64,000 nt of DNA from Nemopilema nomurai (taxonomy: Eukaryota > Cnidaria > Scyphozoa > Rhizostomeae > Rhizostomatidae): contig ML133370.1 of assembly GCA_003864495.1 (NCBI GenBank), forward strand, positions 1 through 64,000, written 5' to 3'. The notes under the pieces were generated by a model that did not search any database, was not told where the DNA came from, and worked only from the letters and a program-made list of their open reading frames with translations. Shown in pieces: positions 23,601 to 35,700 of this stretch. Each line of letters starts with the position of its first letter. The stretch's first letter is position 1. The position numbers and the translations under genes are program-made.

Positions 23601-24749
23601 AAAAACAGAGGAATGCCACTTGTAATATGATTAAGTGACCATCAAGCACCATAACTTAATTAAGCTATCGATTTTCTTTAAGAATGGAAAGATGCGAGGC
23701 ATAGCTTAAAACTGAATCCATTTAGACGGAAATCTTGTTTGATCCTGAACAATGACTCATTCTATAAAATATCAGGTCGAAGGCAGTCAAGGGGGTCATA
23801 ACTCTTGACATCACATTCACTTTGATCTGTTTACTCTAAGTAAGCAAGCAAGCAGTAGATATCCCAAATCTACACCTGAAAGAGACGTTGAAGCCCACGT
23901 GCAAAATAAAAATCTAAAAATGGACCTAGGAAGCGTCTAAAAGATGCTGCAGATCAAAAGGGAGCACATGACCACTCCCGTCTTAGGATCTGAAGGGGAA
24001 CTTTTGGTCTTGCAATGGTAAGATTGGGTTTGAAAGGGACAATTTTACATGGCTTGCCAAAAGTGAGGGGCAATAGCCCCTCTAACTGGGTTAGTAGCCC
24101 CACTTTTCGACGTCACAGACTAAAATCAAAATTCTCTTCCTTCTCCGTACCAGGGGAAGTCTAGTAAAGGCTATTGCTTTGGAGAGCATGTACACTCAAA
24201 ACCAGGAAACTTTCAAAATTTTTTCAAACATCAAATTCTGTTTTCAAACAACGATTTTAAAACTGAACATGCGCACACAAACTGTTTAACTGTAACATAT
24301 GGCATGCAAATAGCTAACCACGCATGGCAAAAAATATTTGTCTGACTCAAACCAAGTTTTTAAGCAACGTTTATAAAACTGATTGTACATGTAAAACGTT
24401 TTCTGATAAATCTGTCAGTCAGCAAAATGTTAAATGATTAATCGCACCTTACGCTCAATTAAACAAGAGGCAATCAAACTTGAAATCTGTAAACAAGTAC
24501 AGTTCCGTATTATAGGGATGGGTAAATATTGTCAAAATCAAAATTAAAACAAAAACAAAGGTGAGTAGAGTAAAATCACTTCGAGGAGAACACGGCGTCT
24601 CATATCCTCGCACCCAACGTGCGTGTAGATTTTGGTGCGTTTGTGACGAGGAAACCCATTTCAAGAGTCAACAAACCTTTGGGACCCTTCTTAGCCACCA
24701 CCAAAGCAACGATGCAGAGGAGAACGGCCAAGATTATGAAGCGTTTCAT
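20691..24749 (-). CDS. Secreted Lys/Cys-rich protein with exon-encoded CX6C modules (unrecognised family, copy 1)
   Basis: Six exons, all phases consistent: 24677-24749, 23343-23380, 22831-22995, 21535-21741, 21215-21400, 20691-20807 (261 residues). Exon 1 encodes a signal peptide (MKRFIILAVLLCIVALVVA). Exons 3-6 each carry one cysteine module at or near their start: CFKSFLNC with ECREKLHLC; FCGCFKRFVGC; RCARLFKCCW; and CITTAKKC with CAKNFVKCVLSKC. Exon 5 is very basic (residues about 180-212, runs such as KPKRKGRGKKSKR). The acceptor of the last exon is read at 20808 (gttttttaag) because it keeps phase 0 and matches the paralogue at 27240-31791. Product is probably extracellular; function unknown. 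Skeletal-matrix, mucus or defence roles are possible but unproven. Confidence 0.82.
22407..22427. repeat. (AT)n microsatellite
   Basis: Run of about ten AT units within intron 3 of the minus-strand secreted-protein gene. Confidence 0.9.
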
Positions 24750-27239
24750 CTTGTGGATGAAGGTTCAGAACAGCAGCGGGTAGAAGCGAATTGCTCGCAA
24801 ACTGGCTGCTCAGTTTCTAAAAGCTAATCTGAGCGCGCCGTGGGTAATTTGCACAACAAAACCCCAACGAAACCATTGTGTGATAATTTACAGCGCCTTG
24901 AAGAGACAGCATCCGGATTGAACCCGGTTTAAAACCTGTTATAACCGACTTCGGAAAAGCGAATGGTGACAGATTTAGGAAAACAAAAGTATTTCGCACC
25001 GTTGTCATATCAGCAGCGTCATATGTGGTGTGAGTTGGTCACTTGGATGTCACGGGTTGTTCTATACACAGGAAATGGCGTTTTGGATCATGTGTGTTGG
25101 CATGATGATGACCTCAACAAAACACGGCGTTTCCCTAAAAACATACCTGTGAGTTTAGGTGACAAATGTCGAGGGGAAGGAGAAATGCCAGCTTATTGCA
25201 AAATTAATAAAAAGGAAAAAAAACTGAAAAAGAACAAGTAGGCAATGAGGAAGTCATATCACAGGGCCCACACATTTCTAAATCCCCGGTTAAATTTGAA
25301 ATGTAAAACTGTGCAGTATCATTTTTGCTTTCTAAAACAAGACTGTTTTTCTATTTTCGAGAGGACCTTGCTGTGAAACCATCCGCTTGCGGTGCATTTA
25401 AACAACTTGACACGATAAAAAGAGAGAGCAAAGGCTAGATTACCCTTCACCGTTTCCTCCCACCTTCCAGTACTGTTCTGCAGAAACCTGCTGCAACCTG
25501 TAGAAACTTTTTTTACGTAATTGAAAAAAACATGTGACTCAGAGGTATATTTCCCGGAGGCAGGAAAACTGAATCCCCATACACTTCGACAATTTTGTGT
25601 TAAGCAAAGACATGTATACGAAATACCTCTAGATTGTAACATGTAAACCCAGTGATGGAGCAACGAGGGGGAATGGGGGACCAGCCCCCCTCCCCGTTTT
25701 TAAGAAAGTTGGCTCTTGAGATTTTGCAAATCTGATAAAAAAACAACGGGGTGGGGACTAAAATACCGTAAACAAAAATACATTTCTTTGGAAACAATGT
25801 TTGTCTCCTACTGAAGAAAATGCTTCTCGAGGTGAAAATGGCATGGCACAAGAATTTTTCTAGGGGATACGCCCCAGCCCCCCTCCCCCTCACTTCTCAC
25901 TGCCTGGAGCCGCCACTGTGTCAACCGAATGTTACGTCTTGTTGCCTCGTCGAGAGCTGCTTAAAATTGGCTGACCTCATTGCGTCCTCATTCAGGAAAG
26001 GCTTTAAAAAATCCATTACAGATGAAGAACATTTCTATTTGAATAAAATCATTTTGTCAATAATAATTAATGGTAATAGTAGTCAAATAATTAATTTCTG
26101 TTCTACGTATATATGCAGATTGGGAATTTTTTTAAATTTTGTAAAGAATCCATTAATGGTTGGCTTAAATAGGATCTCTCTGCCGTATTTCCTAACGTCC
26201 AGGGGATATCTGACGTCATCATCGAGTGTAACTGGTCATCGATCCCATGTCAAAGCTGGAAAAGGGCGAGGTCTGACGTGCGTGTATTGAGGGAAGGGGC
26301 GTGTGCAACTGTTTTGGCATCTTCATTAGACAAAGGGAATGGTCGCATCCCGAAGGAAGGCAAGTCGTTACCTAAGTGGGATTCAAGCTTTGATTCCCCG
26401 TTTTTAAACAATCAGATGAATTGCCTGGCCGAAATTAAAATCCCTTGAAGCAAAAGTCCGAAAACTCGAGAAAACCGGTCCTCAGCAAAGTTAGTTAGGG
26501 TATTCGCCAGATTTCAATACAGGCTTCGTTCTTACTTTTTGATCCTGGTTGAGTCTGGAACATGCAAGATCATATTTTAATTAAGTGCTTTGTGGTGAAG
26601 AGCCCATTTTGCATACTTTGCATACAGTAATCACTCCAGAGGGGCAAATCACTACAGAAAGATCCCGTACAAAACTTTTGTGAAAATCCTATCAGTTTTA
26701 TCAAAAATTCCCTGGAAATCCTATTGTTTTCGTGGACATCTCGTACGCTATTTGCACGAATGAATTCTCCTAGATGGTAATGACGGCATCTAATCAGCTG
26801 GAGGTAAGATAGAGTGCATGTTTCTCTCAGTAATTGTCACTGCCTGTGATGCGGTGAAATAGGAATAGAAAATTTGTTGATCACTTGGTTCTGATGTTGT
26901 GCTGGCACAAGGCTCAAGTAACCAAACTCTAAACATGGAAAACCGTGGGAATTTTGAACAATTTTGTGCCACTGCCTGGCCATAAAACTCAGCATATCCC
27001 AACTCTAAATACATCTCAGTTAAAATGCATGACGTATTTCCTTGACATGTGAAACGCCGAGTAAGCCCTAGTCCCTCCCTTCTTATGACGCCGTTAACAG
27101 GTTTTCATCTTGTTCTCAGGCCCCGCTCGCGGCCCCCCATGGATAACTAGGAATATTTAACAATGCTGCGTTCAACAGCCCTCAGTCACAAGACAAGACA
27201 ACAGCTCTCGCAAGTTTTGTCCCAGCGTGGTGAAAGAAG
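24750..27239. promoter_or_regulatory. Divergent upstream region shared by the two secreted-protein paralogues
   Basis: 2.49 kb between the two opposing start codons. It contains a hAT-like MITE (25650-25918). The remaining ORFs (for example 24963-25241 and 25820-26290) look random or repeat-derived. No TATA box was identified with confidence. The arrangement would allow co-regulation of the pair. Confidence 0.5.
25650..25918. mobile_element. hAT-like MITE with 8-bp target-site duplication
   Basis: The left end begins CAGTGATGGAGC. The reverse complement of the right end begins CAGTGGCGGCTCC. Flanks are tgtaaacc on the left (25642-25649) and tgtcaacc on the right (25919-25926), an 8-bp duplication with one mismatch. 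CAGTGGCGG-type ends and 8-bp duplications are typical of hAT elements. The body is about 269 bp and non-coding, with subterminal runs of C/G. Confidence 0.75.
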
Positions 27240-30200
27240 ATGAAGTTCCAACTATTGGCATTCGCTATACTCTGCCTGGGCGTTTTCGCTCAAGAATTTG
27301 GTATGCGACATTTTTTTCTTTATTTTGAATGGAACAACTGCGTATTCAAAAAATAAGTTCGACACCTTTCTGCAAATGCTCCTAAAGGAGAACAGACCCA
27401 AACGCACGATTAGAGAGTTTTGAGTCCAATCAACCTCTGAGTCCAATCACGCTATCGTTGACTCTGACACGCAAACAAAGCAAATGAGGTATATTTTCCA
27501 CCGGTTATGCAGAATGCATTAAATAAGTAGCATTAGTAACCCAAACACTGACCTTAGGTTTAGGGTTAATGCTCCAAGTCTCTCGCTTCAGGCCACTCGC
27601 CCCGTTAATAGACCGAGGTGTGTTCAGTCGGAAAGGGAATGTTGTGAGTTTCTAAGTGTGGTGCGAATCTGCATTAGCACTATATTTTCCTCAGTTTTAT
27701 CTACACTTTTAGCAAATCTTTGCAAGTCATTGAAGACGGTTAAACTATACACTTGGTCCTTTTATAACTACGCTCAGAGTTGGTAGTCAGTACCCAAACT
27801 CGCCACTTCTTATTTAATTATTCTTTAGTCTCCGACTTTGTAGATCCTTCATTTTTCAATCTACCTCCAATGCTGCTTTTGAGACCAACATGAACTAAAT
27901 ACGAATTTGAAGAGAAGCTACGTACTTTGATTGGAACAATAGAAAACTGCGGTACACTGTCATCTGCAGAGCTGGACGAACAGCAATGTTTAGCAATCAT
28001 ATTTCCTTTAGAAGTTGAAATAAAAACAGACGTCGAAAAGGAAACAACTAAGGGCCTTTTCGGTTCAGATTCAAAGTGGGCATTTTCGAGGCAATAGGTT
28101 TTTACTGCAACTGGAATGGGCTTTTGAAAAATGTTTGCTTCAATCTAGGCGTTCTTATATTGGTTGTGACAGTTGAGATCTGTTTGCAGACCATCACTAT
28201 TTCAGCAAATGAAAAGAACTGTGGCAGTGTGGGAACAAAATTAACAGGATCCTTCATTTCACAGACGATGTTCTCAACAGTCTTGAACCCGTGACTTGTC
28301 CAACATTGTCCTTGAACAAACAGGAATGAATGCCCTGCACGATCGTTTGGTAAACATAACTCGCAGTGAAACATTTGGTACCAAAATCACCCCCTAATTA
28401 CAGTCAGTCGTCTATTGTGAAACAGAACTATTTTAAGCGAAAGCGAAATGATGCCGGGGGTTTATTCCCTATTCCCGCACCAATATCCGGTGCCGTGACC
28501 GCCGCACGGTGCTTGTCAAACCAGAGCCTGCAAATTCAAATAGGTTTCCCTGCAAATCCAGATAGGTTTCCCTGCAAGTCCAGATATGTTTCCCTGCAAA
28601 CGACAGTTATTTATATGAACGGGTTCAAAGCTCCGTTATCCTACCTGATACCTAACAGAGCCACTTCAATGAGGCTAAACTACAGTTGGCTTCTATAAAA
28701 ATTTTAACTGGCTGAGACCCTGGGAATGGCTTTTCGAAGTTGGAGAATCAGAACTTAATGTAGGTAATCGTTTGAAAAGGGGTTAAGCAAAACTGAATAG
28801 GTCGGGGTCTCGAATTTCTTGTAGACGTTATCAAAAGCAATACAGTTGCTTACAACCATCAGTAGAGTTAAAATCCACCGGTTTAAGGCGCATGTTCACA
28901 AAGTATTGCTTTATCGAAGAGGAAGGGACTTGTCTTCCTTCATCACGGAAAAGCTTCAAGGCTAGAGCAAAGTTTATGGTACGGCGAGGCCAATACTTCA
29001 CCGGATAAGGCTTGCCTTTGCGTAGGCGCCCCACTGCGACAGCTCATCTTGTTACGTCATAACGCACGTCAGTGTGACAATTTCTGTCTAGGCATGCTCT
29101 ACCACATTTGTTTTGTTTTGGTTAATTTTTGGGTGGGGGGGGGGGGGGGGGAGTGCTTTGCTTACTATGTATTTGTGCCTGCAATGAAACCAGCCCAACA
29201 GAGCCATGTTGTTTTATCGTGTCTTTCCAGTCGTTGTGCACATTTTGGACCATAAACAACCAGTGTTTGGACCATTGGTTTAGGCTCTCTTTAACTTAAT
29301 GTCATACGTTAATTTAGTTTTAGTTTATGTAATCCTTTAACAAAATGTGTAAAGTTTGGGGTCTGTATCTATAAGTGGGCGGGAGGATTCACTTTACAGC
29401 AGCTTTCTCTGGTAGTCACAGTTTTTGAAAGAGAATGACGGTAGCATTTCCTTTCTAGATGAGAGTTACGACGACTCTGAAGCCAAAATCAAGAAGGCAA
29501 AGGTCAAGGTAAGGCGCCTTTTTTTGCATTGATGTCTTTCTGCCCAGATTAACTTTCCATGGAAGGGTTTTCGATTCGGTCAACCCAGGGCGAATGAAAT
29601 TTTTTCCCACGAGACAGCTCTAGTGAGTTGGTCATAGTTGGTCAGGTACAGCCGGTTTTCCTTTGCTTTACAAATTAATTGTGATTGCATTGGCTGAAGT
29701 TGGTTCTGCTTGTTAATGGAAAATACTATCACCTTCCCTTTCAGTGCTATTTGGAGTATGACACGTGTGTCAACAAATCCACTAACCAGGATAGCAAATG
29801 GGAGTGTTACCGAACACTTGAACAATGTGAAATGAAGGTGGAAACTAAATTTGAAGCAACAACAACAGCAAGTCCGACTACTACCCAACCTCCAAGTGAA
29901 GGGTATCACCATAGACACCATGGGCATCACCACGGACATCACCACGGGCGTCACCACGGACATCGTCATCATCATCATCACAGGGTGAGTCAACCAACAA
30001 AAGCTTGCCGATTTTAATGATGAAAATAATAGGGAACTTTATAAAAAAATTAACCCCCATAGAATTACGCGCCCTATTGTTCTGCCTTGCTGAACCCTAA
30101 GAGGGCAACTTTCTGCATGCCCGTTGTGCCTGAAAAACTGGCAGCCCCTACCACTTTGATCATTTTTACAGTAGATTCACATCCCGAGTCATTATGCAAT

Positions 30201-31791
30201 AACTGAAAACTTCAACAATAATTTTTCGACAGAGACACCATATGTGCCCAAAACACTTCTGCAAATGCTTCGAGCAGTTGGTGAGCTGCATCAAGAAACA
30301 GCACAACAAAACAATGAGCAACGAAGAACCAGCGATGCCTTTCATGCCAGCCGGAAACGCCAGGTACGGAAAGGGAGACAAGCCAATGCCCCCAATGGCC
30401 GAACTATTTTTCCAACTCTCAAACAATGGCTCAAAAGGAAACGGAACCAGAGTAAGGGTCGTTACATCAATTCTTCTAAGTATCTAAATATTGTAGAACA
30501 ATTTTTTTATTCGCTAGAAGTATTTCAATAAGAGGGGTTTTCTTCACAACAATAATGGTTTTTAAGATGAACAAAATGTCATCTGCAGACATTCGTCCTT
30601 ATTATTTTGTATCCTTTCCTTTGCTCATCCTTACTATTTGAAATCCAGCCTCTTTACAGTCAGTTTCCACCAGTTTCCGGTTTCAAAATGCCAATCCTAC
30701 AGTTCTACTATACTGCCAGTTCTACAAAATTTACTGGAAGCAGCATTTTGATACCAAAATTCTTTAGGGGTACCGAGGGGCTACAGCCCAGGTCTTGTCA
30801 AATAAATGAAAAGTGCGAAAACTGGGGGAAAAAATACTCAATTTTTCGATCACCTTTGGAAGGTCCTTCACATTAGATCTACAATTTTCACTAAACTCCT
30901 GTCCATCTACAACAGCACGCATTTCTAGTGACACTTTGTCAACTAAATTTGTTCCTTTCCCTTCCAGGTATGTTTTATGAAGTTCAAGGGTTGCCTAAGA
31001 AAGCGCCCACGACAGGAAGAACATAATAAATTCAATGGCGAGGAGTCGTACGAGATGAAAGATAAAGAAGACGAGAACGATGAAAAGTCAGACGACGACA
31101 AATTTGAACTGGACGACGAGTATGATAGTGACAAGAAAATGCCCTGGAAGACAGCTGCAGGAAAGTTTAAGAAATTCGGCAAAATGTATGCCAAAAAGTT
31201 CAAAGGAATGAGGCCGTCATGGTCTTTCACTGGTGCGTGGGGAAAACTGCGCAACTTTGGCAAAACGGTCGTCACAAAGGTAAAAACGACCTTTGGGTAC
31301 GGCAGGAGGGGGCCTCCCCGTCGCCGTCGCCCACAGCATGGGCCATTCTCAAAGGTACGTGACTTGAAGTCTTGTATTACACATTGATTCATATTGAAGT
31401 CTCATTTGCAAGGCATTTGCTTCTATGCTAACAAAAGTATCGGATCATGAAGACATTGTTGGTCTCAAACGATTTCATGCAGAGACAAAAGTGGGGGACT
31501 AAACAGGAACAAAGTGTGATTATGCTTGAAACTGTGAATGCCTGAATAAGGATCCAGTAAGGAGTTTAAGTATCGGGATAGAAATTCGACCGAGAATGGA
31601 GAAAGGCCAATAACGTTTAATAATTGCATTAGAAGTACACGATTATCAACGAATGCTTTCTTTCTTTCTAGTGCATGTTTGCAGCAAGAATGTGCAGATG
31701 GAGAGCATGGGGTGACAAGAGAAAGATGAAGACATGCGCAAAGAACTTTGCTAAATGCATCCTTGGTATTTGCAAGAGGATGAAGAACTAA
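27240..31791 (+). CDS. Secreted His-rich, acidic/basic protein with exon-encoded CX6C modules (unrecognised family, copy 2)
   Basis: Six exons: 27240-27300, 29459-29508, 29745-29984, 30233-30451, 30968-31354, 31672-31791 (358 residues). Intron phases (1,0,0,0,0) equal those of the paralogue at 20691-24749. Signal peptide MKFQLLAFAILCLGVFA. Cysteine modules: CYLEYDTC with ECYRTLEQC (from residue 38); CPKHFCKCFEQLVSC; CFMKFKGC; CMFAARMC with CAKNFAKCILGIC (C-terminus). Insertions absent from the paralogue: a Thr/Pro linker (about 77-89), a stretch with 18 His in 26 residues (92-117), and an acidic Asp/Glu run (about 215-245) followed by a basic amphipathic segment (about 248-300) ending GYGRRG. 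Extracellular; metal or mineral binding is plausible from the His and acidic runs but is inference. Confidence 0.86.
28528..28600. repeat. Short tandem repeat in intron 1 of the His-rich gene
   Basis: Three imperfect copies of a 22-23 bp unit (core aggtttccctgcaaatccaga). Confidence 0.8.
29131..29151. repeat. Poly-G run
   Basis: Seventeen consecutive G preceded by gggt, in intron 1 of the His-rich gene. Length is likely to vary and may be unreliable in the assembly. Confidence 0.9.
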
Positions 31792-31864
31792 ACACGTTCT
31801 TACTGGACCTTCACGACAGTTTTTGATTAAGATTTAAGTAGCTACTCAGAACAAAAACCCTACA

Positions 31865-31870
31865 AATAAA
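31865..31870 (+). terminator. Polyadenylation signal AATAAA of the His-rich gene
   Basis: Canonical AATAAA 74 bases after the stop codon at 31789-31791. Confidence 0.6.
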
Positions 31871-32769
31871 AAAGTCTGGGGTAGTGACACGAAAGTTATT
31901 TTGAAAATGATAGATAATTTTTTTCAAAACTTTTTATACATTTTTAACAGGCACCCAACGACTGTGTTGTATTTTGTTGACAATCTCCCAGAGATGCACT
32001 ATTGTGCTAGAGTTCGATATATCATGATGGATGCAGAAAAATTGAATGATAATTGAAAGAATCTCTATTGACCAACTTCGAATTCCCGAAGATTCGGGCC
32101 TCTTTTAATTTTGCATTCTGCTGGGCAAAATAACATTGCCCAATGGTATACAGCAACTGTCCAAATTCCAGATCTATGAATCAGGATTCCTACAGACTTT
32201 TTGTCAGTTTCACTCTCAAATATAACTTTTAATTTTGTCGCACATTCCGATGTCGTTTGACAGCTCAGTGCAGCAACTAGGATATTTTAAGGCAGGGGTT
32301 TCGTGGTAGAAGTGGGCATAAGACATCCTATCCATGGGAATAGGGAAAAATTCACTTCCTTGCCAAAAAGGGCAGGGGTTGTAACCCCCCCCCCCCCCCC
32401 CCCCCCTTAGATTCGCCCCAGCAGCCTGCCTACTTCTTTCCAGGCAGAATATCGACCTATTCCTCTCCATTCTGTAATTCTTTCCACACAATGAGAAATC
32501 GTCAAAAATGCTTGTTTATCAGTTCTTGAAAGCTAAAGTCTTGTTGATCCATGTCTCAGAAAGTGAAAAGCATACTGCGCTATTAGTAATGCAGTGGGTT
32601 TTTTAAGTTAAAAATGCATCAGGTTCCCTTTGCTCAGAGGAGATATCGAAAGTATTTCAATTAAAAATAAGGAAAATCGGTTAACAATAATTAAATAGCA
32701 TTTCCAGTTTATTGACAAATTGAAGTTGAGTTTCTTTAATACCCGATCTTACTAAATTTTTCCACTGTT
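31871..32769. other. Convergent intergenic region between the His-rich gene and VPS36
   Basis: No gene seen. It includes a run of 22 C at 32385-32406. TTTATT at 32708-32713 is a minus-strand AATAAA 57 bases past the VPS36 stop and is its likely polyadenylation signal. Confidence 0.55.
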
Positions 32770-35700
32770 TCAAGTTACAAGAAACTTATTTGGGTAGAAC
32801 CTGAGCCCTTCCAAAGAATCGTCCCTGCACAACTTTCCAGCTTTTTCAGCACCCAGAAGTCTGCAACGAAAATTTACGAAAAGGATACATTTACGAACAA
32901 CACCAAAACGTGACGTCAATAACAACATGTTTTTGTGTTAAACACTCTTACGATGTAAATTGAAAGACTCACATATAAGCAACCGGCTAAAGCCCTACCA
33001 CATAATATAACTTAACGTTTATTTCAATCCTATGAACATTTAGGCAAAAGATCATAACTTTAGCTAGGCCTTTAGAATGGCTATGTATAGCAACACGGAT
33101 GAAAATGAGACCAATCTCGCACCAGCCAAAAATATAAAATGGGATTTGCTCACCTTTCTTTAGCCAATGCAACGGCTAATTTCGACGCTTGGGCAAACTC
33201 CTCGGCTGTCAGGGAACTGAATTTATCAACCTGCAAGGTAGAATATTTTTCATTTCGACCTGATATATGGGAAAAGTTTTTCAGTTGCCGCTGTCACCCC
33301 ACTTCAATGTTGATTTTTCTTTGGAAGGAGCTCGTGCTTCAACTGACTCGTTGTTTCAAAACTTCGGGGGCTTGGGGCATTGCCTATGGGAAGTGCCAAG
33401 TTTGTCTGGCATTGTAAATATGCATCTGAGAACACACAAAAACGAACATTAACTAGACACTCCATGCGTCATTATCAGGGTAAACTCAAGCTAGGTTCAT
33501 TCAACTGCAAAGACATGAACTCGCGGAAGGGACAACTCAGATAGCCGCAGATAGGGAGTCATGGGACCATGACAAGACCGTGGTGCGAGTTGGGCAAAGG
33601 TCGAGATAAGAGAGTGAAGGGTACAGGGCCAGCGAAACCGGGGGCCTATTATATAAATCCATGTAGAAAGAAATAGAAAGAAATTCATAAGTAGAAATAA
33701 AGGCGGTCAAATATTTTGTAATTTATCATGCTTAGTAAGGCCCTGACTATAATTCTACAATTAAAATATTTAGGGGTGGCTGCCTTTACTATACCCTGAA
33801 ATAATCTTCACATTTTGCCACCCCCCTCTTTCAGATACAAATCGCCGGTCATAAAAAAGCAAGTCGCTTTCAACACTCCTATTTCCATATCAGCGAATCG
33901 TTATCTTTATGAATGACTACTGAATATGGTTACTTTTAGGCGTGATAGTTCGTCGTGCATGGAACTATAAATACAAGCAAAAAACTAGAGGTTAATCGGT
34001 TAAGCTTTGCATTTCCTTCAAAAGACAGATGTCAAATCCTCTCGTAATCTGGCGCAGTGCATAACAACGAGGGCATTTGACAGAGGGCATTTGACAGAGC
34101 CCATACGTGACTTTTCAACAAACAAACTATAGATAAATCATTCACATCATTAAAACTAAAAACTCTTCGTGCAATAAGATGGTAGTCAAGGAGATTTCAA
34201 TATTTTGATTAACTCGAAAATAATGTTGACAAAAAAAACATATTCCTTTACAGCCAGAGACACACCAAGGTACTCGATAAGAAATACTGATTTTTAAGAC
34301 TGTCATTTAAGAAAGATGAATTTACAAGATAAAAAAAGATAATGTCAGGTCACAGACGTATTGCAAGGATAATATTTTTAAGAAAACTTAGAGAACATGC
34401 GAGGGTAGCAATGAGTATTAAAGAGGTAGTTGACACAAACCATTTCTGTGGTGGACCTCAAAATTTCGGCTTCGGATAAGAGGCATGACTGAATCACAAG
34501 AACACCACTTTCGAATTGATGAAACCTTTACCAAGAAAATTGTGCAAATAAAACACCTGGCAAAAATCTAAAACCACTGCTAAACTTATGTTATGTTGCT
34601 TCTCGTTACCAACTTCATTACTTTACCCCTACATGAATATACATATAATGGAATTAACCAGACTTGTCTGAACAGACACTGCCAACAAGCAACCAATGAA
34701 GCTGGCTTGTTAGGCCTTACGTAAAAGCAGTGCACAACAGCAACAGTCATGGAGACCAAGGCAAACGATAGAATTGGGCGCTGACTAAACTATATAAAAG
34801 CTATACTTGCTAAATATTACACGACAAGAAAAGGCCAACGAGACCGACCTGTTGCGAAGCAAAGGATAGACGGGAGCAATGAATGGGAGAAAAAAATCAA
34901 TTTTGATAATTTTGGTTTTGACAGTAGACGTGACTGGGAGACAAGAGAAGTTGACACATATTGAGAAGGCCACTTTTTGGGGCCAAAGCAAAGCTTAAAA
35001 TCAGGGTCATCTAAATTTAACCCGGAGTTGTCTTGAAATGACATGCGGCTATTTTCAGTCGAGTGATGTACTTCAGAAATCCACATCTTTTAAAGCACCA
35101 ACATTAATAACTTTTGATAGCAACCTTCATTGGCTAAGGCAGTGTTTCTACCACAAAGGTCATCGTTGTAGTTACCAATGAATTTGAGAAGTGTTCATCT
35201 TCAGACACGAAAGCAAGGATGGTGCGTTTTAGTGGCTCATTGGTCTTGAATAGCTTAACACTTTTGTCTGAAATAGAGGTCACTCACTAAAAAGGAAGGG
35301 ACAAAGATGGGGATTACGTAGGTAACGCATTAATGACATTTTTTTGCAAATAGTCTTGCAGTGGTTCCATATGCCGGGCTAAAGCGGATCTCTAGGAATC
35401 CTTACCTCAACGGAATTCGGAGCCTCTCAAACTGCTTAGCTGCGTTAACCAGATCTTCTGGCGAAACAAGCTTGCAACAAAAGCATAGAATCTCATTAAA
35501 CCGCCAAGCCGTGTTTAGCAAACTTCAGGCCAAGAAATAGAGGACATTGTTTGAAGACACAGGTAATCAAGAAGGATGCTATATGCGACTTTAGTTTGGA
35601 ACATCTCGCGGCAAAGGATCAGTCGACTAAGACCTCGTTTACACGAGACCGGTTCCAACTAGATCCGTACCTATTTGAGTTCACAATGGCCTTCTGTTTA

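Noticed and set aside
27818..28374. Minus-strand ORFs in intron 1 of the His-rich gene
   Set aside because: They have a protein-like look in places, but stops and frame changes break every candidate, and no domain was recognised. Probably old repeat sequence.
34817..35300. Minus-strand readings in VPS36 intron 12 (for example [18 protein letters not shown])
   Set aside because: Considered as the missing VPS36 exon, but it does not match the family. The true exon 13 was found at 34441-34525 with correct phases.
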